This document shows positions 36,411 to 50,398 of a stretch of 64,000 nucleotides of DNA, piece after piece. The first letter of the stretch is position 1; every line of letters starts with the position of its first letter. This stretch comes from Paralichthys olivaceus. Taxonomy: Eukaryota; Chordata; Actinopteri; Pleuronectiformes; Paralichthyidae. The DNA lies in NCBI RefSeq assembly GCF_024713975.1, contig NC_091106.1, positions 8,907,001 through 8,971,000 of the forward strand, read 5' to 3'. The notes beneath the pieces were generated by a model. It was not told where the DNA came from. It saw only the letters and a program-made list of their open reading frames with translations, and searched no databases. A program made the translations under genes and the position numbers.

Positions 36411-37899
36411 CTTACTCCTGCATGATCGGAGCGCTCAATAAAAGCGCAGAACGGGACGGGGCCAGAGTTTCCCCTCTCTTTGCCCGTCCCACTTCAGTCC
36501 TCTCAGCTCTTCACCCAACAGGCAGGATCAGTAACCCGGGGCCATCAGGAGAGGATGCAGGGAGCTGGCACCCTGCAGCAGAGGAGTGCACGCATCTTTT
36601 TGTGTGTGTGTGATTGTCAGTTATTTTTTCACCAAGACAGAAAAGACCAACACATATTTTCTTGGTTCGAGCATGCCCAGCAGGGTGAAGATCTGCCTCA
36701 TGTTGGCTTTTGGAGCTTCATATTTTTGTGCAAAAGAGGGATACCTGAGCAACAATTCAGTTTTTTTTTCCTTTTCTGCATCTCACTCATCCCATCATCT
36801 GACTGAGAAATAAAACAACCAGGAGGAAAGAGTGTGTGAAGTCTCACCACAGCAAACACTCCTATTCCAACAAACAAACCAATCAACACCTGTCTGGGAA
36901 ACACAGACACTGCAAGTCACAGCCAGTGTCACTCTGGAGTTTGTGTGTTCGCTGTAGTACACAGTACATGAGAACACAGACACACACACAAGAAGAGAGA
37001 GGAAGAGCCTGTTGGTTTATGCAGATTGGCACCCAAGCTACTGCTTATCTCTGTTGTAGGGATGGTTAGGCTGAAGCTGCCATTTTGATTTAAAGGTCTT
37101 AAGGGCTCCCGTAAAAGAGCTCATTGTGTGTGTATGATTATGGTCTTTGCAGAAACCAGGAAAAATCACCTTGGGAACTTTTTTTTAAAGATTAAACCTT
37201 CGTGGCTCAAGTAGATAATTGCCCAGTGATGTTGCAAGAAAAGCAAAAAAAAATCCAGTGCTGGGGTTGTTCATTGTGTTTTGAGCGGTGCCATTAGTCT
37301 GAAAGTTGTTATCTCACACATGGCCTGTTGGGAGAGTTTTCACAGTGTTGAGTAAAAATAAACCCATTCAGTCTACATCCACATGTCTACATTTTCGTTT
37401 CAATGCTGGCCTCCACAGTTCTCCTCATTTGGAACCGCTGCTGGTCCGGTAAGAAATGCTCACATAAAATAAACCGATTGTTTTAGTTTGAAAAAAGTCT
37501 GTTTTTATCTGACAGACATGATGCTGCTCCAGTGGATGGAGATTTAAAATGATACGTATCTATAGGATGACAGTGCTGAACAGAGTCTAGTCTATAGCAT
37601 CTCCTGGGCGATGTGGGATATACGTGCGATCTATGGCATGAGTGTCCTGAGGGCCAGCAGGGGAAATGACAGAATACTGGTTCATTACAGGCCTCAGCTG
37701 AGCTCAGGACATTTCAGTGTTTCCAGATGTTTTTTGTGCATCTCTTGTGTTGCTACATTTTATCAGCTCGATTCTGTCCGAGGATTCAGGTATCACCTTG
37801 GTTCATGCAATATGTTACCGATAATAATTTGGATTGACTGATATCAAGAAAAGAACAGTTAGAACTGACAATGCTTTTCAGCAGGTGTGAAACATAAAA

Positions 37900-37932
37900 T
37901 TTATTAATACCAGTTACACATACAGTTTATTA
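37900..37932 (-). terminator. Poly(A) signals for the opsin gene
   Basis: TTTATT at 37900-37905 and again at 37927-37932 on the + strand read as AATAAA on the - strand, 70-100 nt past the opsin stop. This gives a very short 3' UTR. Confidence 0.6.
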
Positions 37933-38004
37933 ACAAGACCAAAAAATACAAAATTACTGTCAATCTCCACTTGTAATTCAAGTAGTGGTTCAAGTCAAGT
38001 GTCC

Positions 38005-41000
38005 TCAGAGCCTGTCGCACCAGTACTCTGATGTTTCGATGTGTGAGGGCACATCGATGTGGAAGACCTCAGGTTCTGACGGAGGAGTCTGAGGAGGGCT
38101 GTTGACCCCCGAGTCGCTTTCAGGATTGTATGGGTTATCCAACGCTTTGTACTTCCCCTCCAGCTGCTGGACAGGAAGTGCCGCAGCTGGGGGCATGGCC
38201 TCGGCCTTGGGTTTGATGTTCTGAAAGTTCTGCAGGTGCACCACCTCCCTGCGTTCGTGCATGCATGGCAGCAGCACAGAGATGTCCTTGCGGAATTTGG
38301 AGCTCATGCCGAAGTAGATGAGCGGGTTGTAGAAGCTGGCAGACTTGGCAAAGAGACGGGTGAGGATGCTGGTTGTGCTTGGCACATGGAAGCCCCAGGC
38401 GGACCACATGGACACCACTGCATATGGCGACCAGGCCATGATGAAAGCAGTGCAGATTACGATGGAAATCTAGAGAGGAACATGAGGGAACGATTGTCAG
38501 GAGCGGCAGTACGCAAGGGCACTTTTAAGTAGCGTTTTAATGAGTCTAATTTGACCTTTGCAATCAAGTCTTTCCAATAAAAAACTCCGGAATAAACTTT
38601 TTTTCCTGGTCACCTACCCGTGTTACATCTCTCTCCACCTTCCTCTGGCGGGTGGTAATCAAACCATCAGCAGACATTGCATTGGAGCTTTTCACTGTGT
38701 TGATAATGGAGACGTAGGCAAAGAGCATGATCATCACAGGGATGAAAAAGCAAAACATGAGGATGGAGATGATGTAAGATTTGTGGATGGTGGAGTAATT
38801 TGCTTTGGACCAGTCCACCTCACAGGTGCCGTAACCTCGATCTAAGGAACATAAGCAGGCGCAGATGTCAGATAAAGGCTTTAAATAAATTCTTACATAT
38901 TCTTTTATTTTTGTCAGGTCAGTGCGTGAGAACAGACCTGTGTAGCTGCCCCAGCCCAGCAGCGGAGCCACAGACCAAAACGTTGCTCCAGTCCAAATGC
39001 AGATGAGCGAAACAGCGATGGTGTTCATGCTGATACAGTAAGCTGCAAAAACACATGACAAGCAACATGAATACAACATTTTATCATTATTTCCATATTT
39101 GTGCCACAGCTGTTTGATTGTGCGCAGTTTAAAAAGGTTGAATGTCAGGACTTTGGCAAACACGGGACAGAAAAAGTGAGAGGCACGTAAAGACGCAGCA
39201 TTCCTGACTTTTTATAAATGTCAGGATTGTGACATTTATTAAACAATGAGGTCTTTTGTTATTCTGACAGCCTTCACAAACATTGGTGACTGAAAAAAAA
39301 CCTCAGCTCTCAATGTGCTTTGTATTCAGGGAAATTAATAAAAAATCTGTCTGCTCTAGTTCCATGTTTGGCTCGTTTTGGATTGACAAAAGAGGTTCAA
39401 TAGAATTTAGAGACATTTTTGTCATCTTGTATTTCTCATAACAGGCTGGTATACTAACAATTTAGTCATCCCACTATTAATCTTCTGCTTCCAATCTCTT
39501 TCTATAGCGGCAGTCAATTGATTGTGTGAATAAAGAGAACAGATAAGTTTCAGTGAACAGGTCATACCCTCAAGCACGCTTCCTTTAAAAACATGGAAAC
39601 ATTTCCAGTCAAATTATTCAAAGTGTATATAAGCCCAAAGAATTGGTCAAATTTTTTTAAGAGAACTCTTATATACCACTTGAATACCAGTTCTCACTTA
39701 ATTTTGGGGCAACAGAAAAAGTCAAAAAGAACCATAGAGACTCCAAATTTCATAAATTATTTAATTATCATAACCTCTTTTTTTGTTGTTCTGGAGAAAT
39801 CCACAGATCTTCTGTTTGAAGGTTTGAAAAAGGATTGTGATGGGTTTGAACGGGGCAAAACAAGGGAGATAAATTGTGGTATAAGCTAGAAATTATGTCT
39901 GGAGACTTTAACATTGTCCCCTTCCATGGTTTTTAAATTCTTTCTTTCTTAATCTATTATTACCGTTCAATATGCAATATCATTGTTTCTACCTGCACAG
40001 GTTTGTTTTATTAGCATTAATTTGCTTAATTTGTATCTGAAACCGCACTGCATCTTTAATATCTACTGTAGATCTATAAATCTGTGGACATCTGGAGTAT
40101 TTTCAGCTCTAGAACATCATACAGGTGATGATATCCCCTAGATGTTCATTGTTTAACCACTAATGTAAAAACATAAAAAAACACACACACAAGTTTATAT
40201 AACTCATGTTTCACGAAAAACCACAAACACGACAAAAAACCTGTATCCACGCTGACAAAAGAAGCAGTTGCTTGACCTAATTTCCATATAATTAAGACAT
40301 TCTTCGGCATCAGTTGCACCTGAAAATAGAAAATGTCACCTCAAATTAACTTAATGACATGTTGGCAAAATGAAATTGCTGGAGACAAGTGGTAGTTATT
40401 CTCACAGCTGAGGTCGGTAATGAGGTTTCAGTGGCAACGGAAAAACACACTTTTCTGTCAGATAAGAGCAGCTGGAACATGAGGAAGGTAGATACAATGG
40501 TCTGATGTTTTCTAAATGCTCTAACACTCGAATGCACAGAGGTGGGAGCTGACCTTTGTTTGGGTGACATCCCTTTATGTATCTGGTGATGCTGATGACG
40601 GTTAAGGTGTTGATGCTTGCGAGGCCGAACAGCAGCGTGAAGAAGCCATCGACCTGGAAGCAGACAGATGTGTTGGTGGATCACAACACAACATCACAAC
40701 ATCCAAATCTCTTTGAGCCTCAGGGTGTGCATTCAACTAAGTGTTGAATAACTTTGTCTGTTTGCTTTGGATTCTATCAGATGGAATCCTCATGTCTGGA
40801 GAGCTCCTCATGCCTTATGGCTTCCTTTTCTTTTCCTTTTTTGATGTACAGGGTTTGAAACTTGTAGGACCTGCAGTTGGAAACTAAAACAGAAATTCAT
40901 CTGGAGCTGTTAATAGATTTCTTGGATCTGAGGGAGAAAAAGTTGAATGGCATTAAAACAATGAAGCTCTGCAGCGTTCAGTCCATTGTGCAGGGAGACA

Positions 41001-42303
41001 CTCTTTTAATCACCATTCCTCTTAAAGGGGATTATGCTTCTGCATTTCAGACTGGCTCCAACTGTGCAACACTGCAGCTCCCTGTTGTGCCAAATCCAGG
41101 TGACATGGATCAGTTAAGATTCTTTACTGGTTACTTTCTTGATCTTCCTTAGTCTTAATCCTATTACTGTCAGTCATCATGTTTTTCACCCTCACATTTG
41201 ATGATTACTGGACGTCTAGACCCGTATGACTTTATATCAACATGAATTTATTGGACATTTTCTGTTGTAGTAAGGTTTTAGGACCTGGTGCATAAAGATG
41301 ATGACTTCTTGAAATGATGTGATTGATCCTCTCTGCTCATCTCGAAGAATGGTATCACATCTTTCTCTGGCTTGGAGGACAAGAAAAGGATCACAGAACA
41401 GAATAGTGGATTAAAATATTTTAATCACCTTGATCACTGGTTTGATTCTTCTTTTTCCCTATTAATCTTGGTAACAAAAAAGGGTCATGTAAGGCTTTAT
41501 TAGATTCAATATCATCTCCCATAAGATGCAAAACACCGGGATCTTGCTCAGCTTACAACAGATCATGTCCCATCATGCTCCACGCAGTAATCTGCTAATG
41601 CTTCTCACATGCCTGTCTCCTTCACCTCCGTGCTCCTTTCCTCCTCTATTTCTGTCACTTTTCCCTTGTTTACTTCTGAAGCTCACTCCATCAGCGCACC
41701 TCTCTCGGGAGAAGGTGAAATTAAATTTGCTGTCCCAATATTTCTCTGTCATCTGAGAACCTGAGACGGGATGTCTGAGAGATGAGATCATGTCAGTGGC
41801 TGTGCTGAAGCGTAAGAGCAGCTCCACAAACTCATATTTTGGGGTTTGAGAGTGAAAATGTTTTAGTAACACCAGCTTGTTTTCATATAAATCCTCAGAG
41901 GGATCAGTCACAGCAGCACGGATATCGTGGTTTCCATGACGACTTGCCTCGAGCGAGAGAAATACCCTGGATGAATACCAAGCTAAAGTATGACAACTAT
42001 TTCATTTCAAAATGAGGCTGTGGGAGGAGTAAAAACACCACTATACACTATAACGTAGAAATTACATGCAACAGCTCATCTTTCAATTTTACACAAATTC
42101 AAATTACTTGTGATAATTCAGAAACATAATAGCCCATGATTAAATTCTGCAACAAACATCCAACTTGCAGTTCCTATTTGTTTCCTGTTTTTGGTTGGTG
42201 ACAGGTGCCACACAGCTAGTTTCTCCAATTTAAAAGCCTCCACAGTTGTAATCTCATTACAGATTTAACCTCCAGCCCACATGGCTAAAAACATAATCCC
42301 TTG

Positions 42304-42341
<38 letters not shown>

Positions 42342-43948
42342 TGCACTCATACACATACTCATGTTATTGCAAGACCACAGATTCTTTTAATGTACTTTAA
42401 GTAATTGGGATCAGCGAAGAAATACGAAATCTTCCAGACCCGTTCACATATGCAACGTGGTCCGGTGATGTTGGGCTATAGATATTGTTTAACATAAATA
42501 ACAGTCTCTTCAATCTTATTATTATTATTTTTAGTGTCTCAACATGGCTTTTACCTGGCAGGTCCAGATCCAGGTTATCAAATATCCATCATCCTTGAAG
42601 ATATTGAATATTTCTAGGATCCCTCTGGAGTAGCCAAACACTGAGATACTGGCATCAGAGATGGCAAGATTTAAAGTGAGGAAGTCTGTAGGCTGGAGTG
42701 AGGCCCGCTGTCTGTACAGGACAAACATCACTAAACTGTTTCCAAACCAGGACAGCCATCCTGCAGGGAGACAAACACACAGAACATTCTGTCAAAATTT
42801 AGTGAACCACATATTCTTATTCAGCAATGCTACAGTGATATGGTACAGTTAACTATACTTACTGTTATTAACTATAGCAGAAAGTTTGTATAGTGTAGTT
42901 TAGTAGAGAAATATATATAGTAGAGTGTAACAGTGTGAGTGTGAATCAAATCATATTTCATCATATCATATGTTATTATTCCACATCCCATCGTATTGTA
43001 TAGAATAGTATTGTATCATACCGATTGTATTGTATCTTATTATTTTGCATCCAATCATATCACATATCATATGATATATAATCATATATTATCGTATCAT
43101 ATCTTTGCATCATATTATTATAGAGTGCAGCACAGTACAGTGTAGTAAATTAGAACAGAGTAGAGTAGAGGAAATTATAGTATATTATAGTATTGTATAA
43201 TATAGTGTCGTATTGTATCATATAGAGTGGAGTAGGGTAGAGTAAAATAGAGTAGAGTAGAGTAGATTAGGGTAGAGTAAAGTAGAGTAGAGTAGGTTAT
43301 GGGAGCGCAGAGTAGAGGGTACAGTAAAGTAGAGTAGGATAGAGTAGAGTAGAGTGGGATAGAGTTGGATAGAATAGAGTGGAATAGAGTGTTTTAAGGT
43401 GTTGGATTGTACCATTCCTGGTTCTTGATCTATATCATTGTCTTAGCAACAAGACTACAAAGGAAAACTTAATAATAGAGCTGAGTCTGGAATAGTGAAC
43501 AGAACACAGGAAGTTCAAATGTCATTTTTGTCTGCAGTTAGATTAACAGTGGAGCAAAGCCAAGGAAATCTCTTTTCTTTTTTTAACTCATCTATTTTAC
43601 ACTAATTCCCTCAACTAAATTTGTTGATGTGCAGTGACAGAGAATTAGCCTCCAACAAGTATTTGACCTACACTGAGTGATTTAAAGGTCACAGAAGTTT
43701 CAAATTGATTGAATTGAGAATGTATCCATTCCCATATTATTTCTACTGCGAAACATGTGAAATGAAACTGCACATTTTATTGTAATCCAGTATATGATGA
43801 TTGACTCACCTAACACTAACAGGTAGACTCCAATGATGGTCTCTCCTTGTTCGGACAGAGGAGGCTCCGTGTGCAGAGTACTGAGGTTATTATTCCTCCA
43901 TGGAATATTCACCACCTTCAGAGGAAAACCCTTCAACGTTATTTCCAT
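38005..43948 (-). CDS. Non-visual opsin, neuropsin/peropsin-like group (Opn6-9 type)
   Basis: A retinal-binding seven-helix receptor. Six coding exons in transcript order: 43948-43810, 42760-42555, 40653-40554, 39042-38938, 38841-38618, 38469-38005; 1239 nt, 412 residues. The start has context GCCATGG. Visible: sequon at N21, TM1 with GNSLV, TM2 with NLAISD, TM3 from C114, ECL2 with C190 (disulfide pair), TM6 AWSPYAVVSMWSAWG, TM7 LFAKSASFYNPLIY with Schiff-base Lys300 and the NPxxY motif. It has a palmitoylation-type Cys in SVLLPC and a long Pro/Ser-rich tail ending WCDRL. The bovine-E113 position is Asp117, the E181 position Asp184, and the E/DRY motif is TRY (138-140). TM6/TM7 resemble OPN5 and RRH, but the full sequence is neither. 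Membership of the fish-rich opn6/7/8/9 set is likely; I cannot say which one. Confidence 0.9.
42306..42340. repeat. (AC)n microsatellite
   Basis: CA tract in the opsin intron between exons 40554-40653 and 42555-42760. Confidence 0.93.
42950..43400. repeat. Low-complexity TATCA-rich region and (TAGAG)n pentanucleotide array
   Basis: From about 42950 to 43130 the sequence is rich in ATCATAT/TATCATAT words. From about 43130 to 43400 it becomes an imperfect array of GTAGA/TAGAG pentamers (AGAGTAGAGTAGAGT and variants). The antisense open frame at 43218-43415 (Leu-Tyr-Ser repeats) is only the array translated. It lies in the first opsin intron. Confidence 0.85.
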
Positions 43949-43999
43949 GGCCTGACTTTTGATGCCAATGCATGAATCCTTGTTGTCCTCTACAGTGGC

Positions 44000-46900
44000 T
44001 CTGCCCTCCTCTGCTCTCCGTACACACCGTTGTGTTCCACCAGCAGGGACGAGCGCTCAGTCCATTTTAAATCCATCTTAAACACGTGCAGTCACTGTCC
44101 AATGACTGCAGCTGTAATCCTATCTATTTCTTAACAACTAAGCAGACAGAGATTTTTGTGGAAATCCCGTCCAACACGGAAATGTCTAGCCAACAAGGAG
44201 ATCATTTTTGGAGGGGTTTATTTAGCATTAGTTAATTGAAGTCCCATCTCTCATTGAGGCACACATCACGGCTCTCAGCTGAGTCGAAATTTACACAGAT
44301 CATGAACATTTCATCAAATTATAGAATTTCTTTTGCAGTTACTGATACTGACTGTTTAATCACTTTCTTGTTGCTGTTTTCCAAGAATATTATACATGTA
44401 ATCCTGCTTACCAGCCAACTCAGTGGTTGAATGTTGAACTATTGCATCAAGAAATTAAACACAGCATAAGAACTGAAGCTAAACAGTATGCCTACCTTTG
44501 AGACAAATTCTTTTGATCAATTTGAGGATTTTCAGTTGGACAAAAATTGACTGAACTACTTAGCAACTCAATCATTTATTTTCTAAATACTTAACCTTTT
44601 GTGTTGAATGAGAAGCCAAAATTTCTCATTGTACGAGGCACATAACTACCCATGAAACATCACATTTTTTCAGTTTTACAATTTTGGTTTATTTTAAAAA
44701 GACATGACATGTTAATTAAAGGAAGGTTGGATTTGTTTCCCGTTGAAAGGGCTATACTTTCTGTTTCCTTGTGTCTTCCTGCTATGCTAAAATAAGATTT
44801 AAGCCTGTTGGCTGTAGATTCATATTGGCTATCGTGTATTTGTGTATATATATATAGACAGAGGTATTGATCTTTGCATCTCATTGTCACACACTTCTAT
44901 TAAATATCATAGTTATATATATATATATATATATATATACATACATCGGGAAACATCTTGTCACTTCATATTGTCTGAAGCTTTGTGTGAACAAGTTGAA
45001 CAAGCTGTTCTGCTCTATATGGTCTGGCAACAATTTACATCATCCTAAACATGAAAAAATCCCTTTGTTCTCTGAACGTAACTCCTGCACCAGTGACTAC
45101 GAACCGGCACCTTCTCTCCTGAGACACGTTCTGGTTTTCTCTAATCACTTCCATTTAGAAAAGGTCGTACAGGTGATGACTTCAGTTCTGCCAGCGTGAC
45201 GGCGCTAAAATGTAGCTCATTCGTCTAAATGTTCTCAGAGGCCAGGAGTATCACAGGGTATAATTACGTGAGTGTGAGCTAATGTGTGCAGTGTCAGATT
45301 CACTGAGCTCTGATGTCAGTGTGAGAACATACGGCTCTCTGAGATTGTCCCATATGATTTGATGTATAAAAGTCAAAAACAAAAAAAGGCAAACTGAGTC
45401 ATGGGAATTATGGGAACACATATTGATGTAATTATACAAATTAAAATCCTTTTGTCCTGTGTAGACGTACACTTGCACATCTCCCCTTCATTTACCCTTC
45501 TCCTCCTCACACTGAGCTTCTCTGTGGCGACACACCTACCTAAGGGGTAACCTGAACCGCCCCCCCCCCCCACCACTCTGTGTTTAGATCACAGTGTGCA
45601 CCTTGTTTCCCTCTTCTAGCTGCCACAGAGGAGCTCCGCTGGCCCTCAGGATGTGGAGGGAAGGGGCGCTTCTGCTGCCAGCTTCAGCTTCTGAGTCCTC
45701 CTCATTCAGCCTCTGAAAGCCAGTTCGGAGAGAGATGGAGAGATGAAGCTGAGGGGAAAGTGAACCTCTGACCTCAACTGTCCCCCATCCAGCAGCGAAC
45801 ACTGAACCCAGTCATCACTCGTCCCCACCTTCACCCAGAGACGCCACACAACACAGCTTCAGCTCTGCAGTGGGCCCCACAGGGCAGTCCACAGTGACAG
45901 AGGTTTTCTGATTCCTCTGTGGTATGAGTCTTATGGTTAAAGCGGATAATGTGATAATGGTTGTGGGAGGCATCATGCAGAAACCTCAACGTACAACAAG
46001 AATGAAAGTGACCGTCTCTGGTTCTATGGTTCACAATGTCGTAGCTTGTGGGGTTTGACTTTTTCTAATGCACTCATTACATGTGCTGTCATTTTCATGA
46101 ATGATCTTGGCATGCCATCTTCTCAAAGGGAAAGATTAGTGAAGGAAGTGAGTGGCGCTTGTTGTGCATCGTCGTGGACAGCTGCTGCTGAGATTACACT
46201 GCGGCTAAACTAACTGGTCGCAGGCCAAGGAAAAACATGCATTCACCAGGTGCTTAAGACAGCAAAAGGAAATCTGGGACTGTTGACAGCAGGCAGGAGA
46301 CGTGTGTGAAGGCAGGATCTTATGATTCATCCACACATTTACACTCTGATTTGGTAAGAAAGCGGCCTCACACATGTTTGCACCATATGAGGTTTGCAAA
46401 ATGTTGCACGACACAGTGACGTGTCCTGCAACACTGTACAATGCTCAGGTGTCAGCTCATTAGGACATCGAGATTAGTCTAACTCTCGCCTGTGTGCTTT
46501 GGCATGTGTGTGTGGAGCTTGGTCACAGTAGGCCACTGTATCATTAGGGTTATGATGATTACTCGCTCTCTCACCCCCTCACTGTCTCTCTCTCTCTGTT
46601 GAGTGCAACCGAGGATGTGAAGGTAAAAGCTCACAGTTTTCCAAATGGAAACTCACAGACACAGATACTATTATGGAGGTGTGTGTTAAAGGCTGCGAGC
46701 TGTCTGAGGGCAACAAAGCCTCTCTTCACAGAAGACATACTCCAGGTCAAGAGACCAACACAGGATCAGCTTAAAATAAAGGCCTACACACTTTCTCTCT
46801 CCCTGTCCCTGAGCGAGAGTCACAGGGACCACTTGTATGAAGGCTCCATGCAGTATGGAGGTAAATGGCTCGCCTGTCTTTTTTTTTGTGATCTCTACAT

Positions 46901-49900
46901 GATTTTTAGTTTAAGTGCATGTATTTATACGCCCTTGTAGTTCACAGCTATTTATAGATGCTGAATCTTAAATATTTACAGTCTTCTTGAGGAAATATGA
47001 CCAAGTAGGTATGTCAGAATGTGACTTTTTATAGGTTGTTCCTTAAATGGCCGGTGGATGATGCAGCAATAAGCCCATTAACTTCTTGTTTATTTGCAGA
47101 AACAGGAGCGCTAATTTCACATGCAGCTGGTGTACAGGTGAATATGGCAAAGGTCCAGTAAGAAAACCCTATAAACCACCTCTGCCTGCCTACAACATGT
47201 TCACACCTCCGTCTCCAAGGGTTTGAAGCTCTCAGGGATAATATCAGCTCACAGAAGCGAGGAATTCACTGTCATTCATCACAACTCCAGCAGATGATAT
47301 GTCAATAAACAGAAGAACTGAACAGGAAAGTGATGGATGAGATATGAGATGGATATTAAACATGATGTTTTAGGTAAGACCTGGACAGTGTGGTAACTCT
47401 GCTGCACAGTTTTATGGAGCAGCTCTAATGTTTTAGTTTGTGAAGCCCACAGTTCATGCAGTCACTTTACCACAGGCACAAAGACCGGACTGTTTCTCCA
47501 CAACTCTCTTGCACCAATGCACTTCCATACCTTGAAACAGCAGCCACAGAGATTGTTGCATAATATATAACGATTTAAAAGCAACTGCATGTTGTTTAAG
47601 AGCTTTAGATTTTCTGTCCAATTGAGTTTTTCTGAAATTGCGCAGGAGCAATTTACATCATTGGTCTTATCTGCAGCTATTATATTCAAGAAAAAGCAGC
47701 TGTACTGTTGTGTGAAATACGTTCTGAATAACATCTTAAAATAATACCCATAGGAAAAGAAGATGAATAGTTCAGTATGCATTTAAAATCAAGTGGACAC
47801 AGGCTCCGTGTTGAGTTATGCTGACTGGTTTTGTGGCTCAAGATCCTTGGCTCTGAACCACATGCAAACATTTATTTGGGCGCTGGATCCAATTTGCAGT
47901 TTCTCTTCCAGAGTCTGTTTGTGTAAGCAGGTAACTTATGTAAGTTGGTCTCATTTAGAGCTGAACACATGCCTTTCCCGAAGGGGCCTGCACATCAGTC
48001 CTGACATGAGGAGATACTTTGCCAAAATATGGATGTGGTAATGTAATGCTGCCTTCATATGGAATTCGTTACGACATCAAAAGTGATGTGCACAGTATAC
48101 ATTAGCTGTTCAGGGGGTTACGCTGTGAGAACAAGCGCTGCTAGGCAACGGCCACATGGGTGCCACAGAGCCCAACAATTTAGCAAGCTAACAGGCGGGT
48201 AACGCAATACAAAGACATAATGAAAGAGGGATAAGATGAGGCTGCTGTATCAACATTTTCCTCTGATGTTTTATCAAATTACAAACCCTGTTTGATTAAA
48301 ATTACAATATATTAACTTATCATCTGTCTAAAAACCCAACTTCTGTGGCCACGAAAACATCAGCAAACACGTCACAACCCGTGAACTCAGAGCTCTCAGG
48401 AAATTCCAAGATCCAAGGTCATAAACACCACAAAAAGAGAGCGTTCAAATGGACTCTACTCATGGACACGGTAAACACAACCCCATTTGATGGCATAAAA
48501 TCCACAAATAAAACTCTACATCCTGACAAATATGGACACTATTGGATGCAGGATTTATCCACAGGTAACTAAAGCATACAATCATATCCTCAGAGGTTGG
48601 TTAAATTGATGCCCTTTGTACCTTGTCAAATGGCTGAGGTCATTTTAGTTTCCACTGAATTTATTTTGTGCTGAATCACTGTTTGTAACAATGGAGAGAG
48701 TAAGGATAGCTGCATTGATAAGTGACCTCCATGTAGCTCCTCTGAAGAGCTGCAGCTGCGTGGTCTGACAAACTGACACGTATCTCTCTGGACATCTTTA
48801 GTGGGTGTCTCTGTCGATGGTGGAAAGGAGTAAACAAGCTTGAAACTGTCACACACATCAAACAAGCATTTGGAATCTGCTTAAAAAAGTGTGACCCCTT
48901 AAACCACATAGAGGTCTCAATGCTCCATCAGGGCCGGTGAGGTGACCCGTGTGTGACAGGAGGTTATCCTCTCCCTCAGTAAGAACTTGTTTTCCCCAAG
49001 GATGATAATCTAGCTTTTCTTGATGACCCATGGCAGATGCCTGTTTGGGCCTAATTAAGAAGCAAGGAGACAACTTCACATTGACCTGCTGCCCGCTGGG
49101 TGAATGTGGCCCCTTCAAGACCCTTTTAAAGCCTTTAGATATCAGCGAGTGAGTTTCAGATGTACTTCTAAACGTTTATATAAAACACTATAAAAATGTG
49201 ATCGCACTGGACCGGACCAACTAAACCATCGAATTTACAGTTACAAAGTTATTGCTCTCAGCCAAAATTTCATTTTTATGGGAAATTAGTTATATTGTGG
49301 TAGTTTGTGAATTTAATTTAATGTGCTGGTTTTTTTTTTTTAATCTTCTGAGAAAACCAGGCTAGTTATTTATCACTGTTATCTAAAATTATACAAATTG
49401 CTTCACTAGATTCAACTCTACCATACAGACAAGAGAGTAATTTATCTTCTCATCCAACAAATAATTATATTAATCAAATTGTCAAACTTATACAGTGTTT
49501 GGCCTACAATACATGCTTTAGCAAATTCAAATCAGAGCATGACAATTAATGTGGCCCTTGTGTTGCATCATGGAAAATCCAATGTATATTTTGCCCTTGA
49601 TTTCACAAAGCTCCTCTGATCCCTGAGGAGAAAACAGAGCAATACAGTGACAGGGATAGATACTAGAAGAATTCAACTCAGTGTAGAACAAGTTGATTTG
49701 AGTTTTCACACAAAGAGTGAGCATGTTCATGATGTTGATAAAGTACAAAAATATACACGTCAGGTGGATAGACGGGTAATAAAATCACATGATGGACAGT
49801 GATGGACAGATGCCCAGAGGTAAACAAGTCCTTTAAAGTCTTTTCAGCTCTTCTCTCCAGATCCCTTCTCTGTGTGAAGGTTCATCCTTCTGAGGCTTGG

Positions 49901-50380
49901 TCTCACTTAGAGGCACTTTCCTGACCACCTGGACAACATACCAGACAGTCCTTATAGTGACTCATTCAAGCGTTCAACCCCCAGCTGTACAACACCTGGC
50001 CAGATCTGGACTTCCACTTAAAATACCAGCCGCACAGTATTGTATGTTAACAGTGTGTGTGTTTGATCGAACAGCTGAGGCAATAGAGCAAACAGATATT
50101 GTCTCCTCGCTATCGATAAAAGCTTATCCAATTATTTCTCATTACAGTCTGTTTTCAGTTTGAAGGTGCCTCTCATTTATCAGGACAAAAACACCACATC
50201 AAAATCTCAGCTGTCATAAATTTGAATGATGAATGGAACATAAGGGTACAATAAATTTGCTCATCCTTTGAGGTCATTGGCATGTGTCCCATAAATAACG
50301 ACTCCTAATATTATTCACACCCGTTATTAATTTGATCACAGTTAGTAACTTTATCTTGTCCTTTCTGCCAGCGCTGCACG
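44000..50380. other. Intergenic region upstream of the opsin, no supported gene
   Basis: I read both strands for exons with proper splice sites and family resemblance and found none. Noted contents: an (AT)n tract at 44913-44939, a C-rich run near 45560 and a TC-rich run near 46585. Opsin promoter elements must lie at its left end, but none is distinctive enough to call. Confidence 0.45.
44913..44939. repeat. (AT)n microsatellite
   Basis: Uninterrupted AT/TA tract upstream of the opsin gene. Confidence 0.9.
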
Positions 50381-50398
50381 TGTTAGAGTGCTAGCAAC

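Noticed and set aside
43218..43415. Leu-Tyr-Ser repeat protein
   Set aside because: It is a translation of the pentanucleotide array inside the opsin intron.
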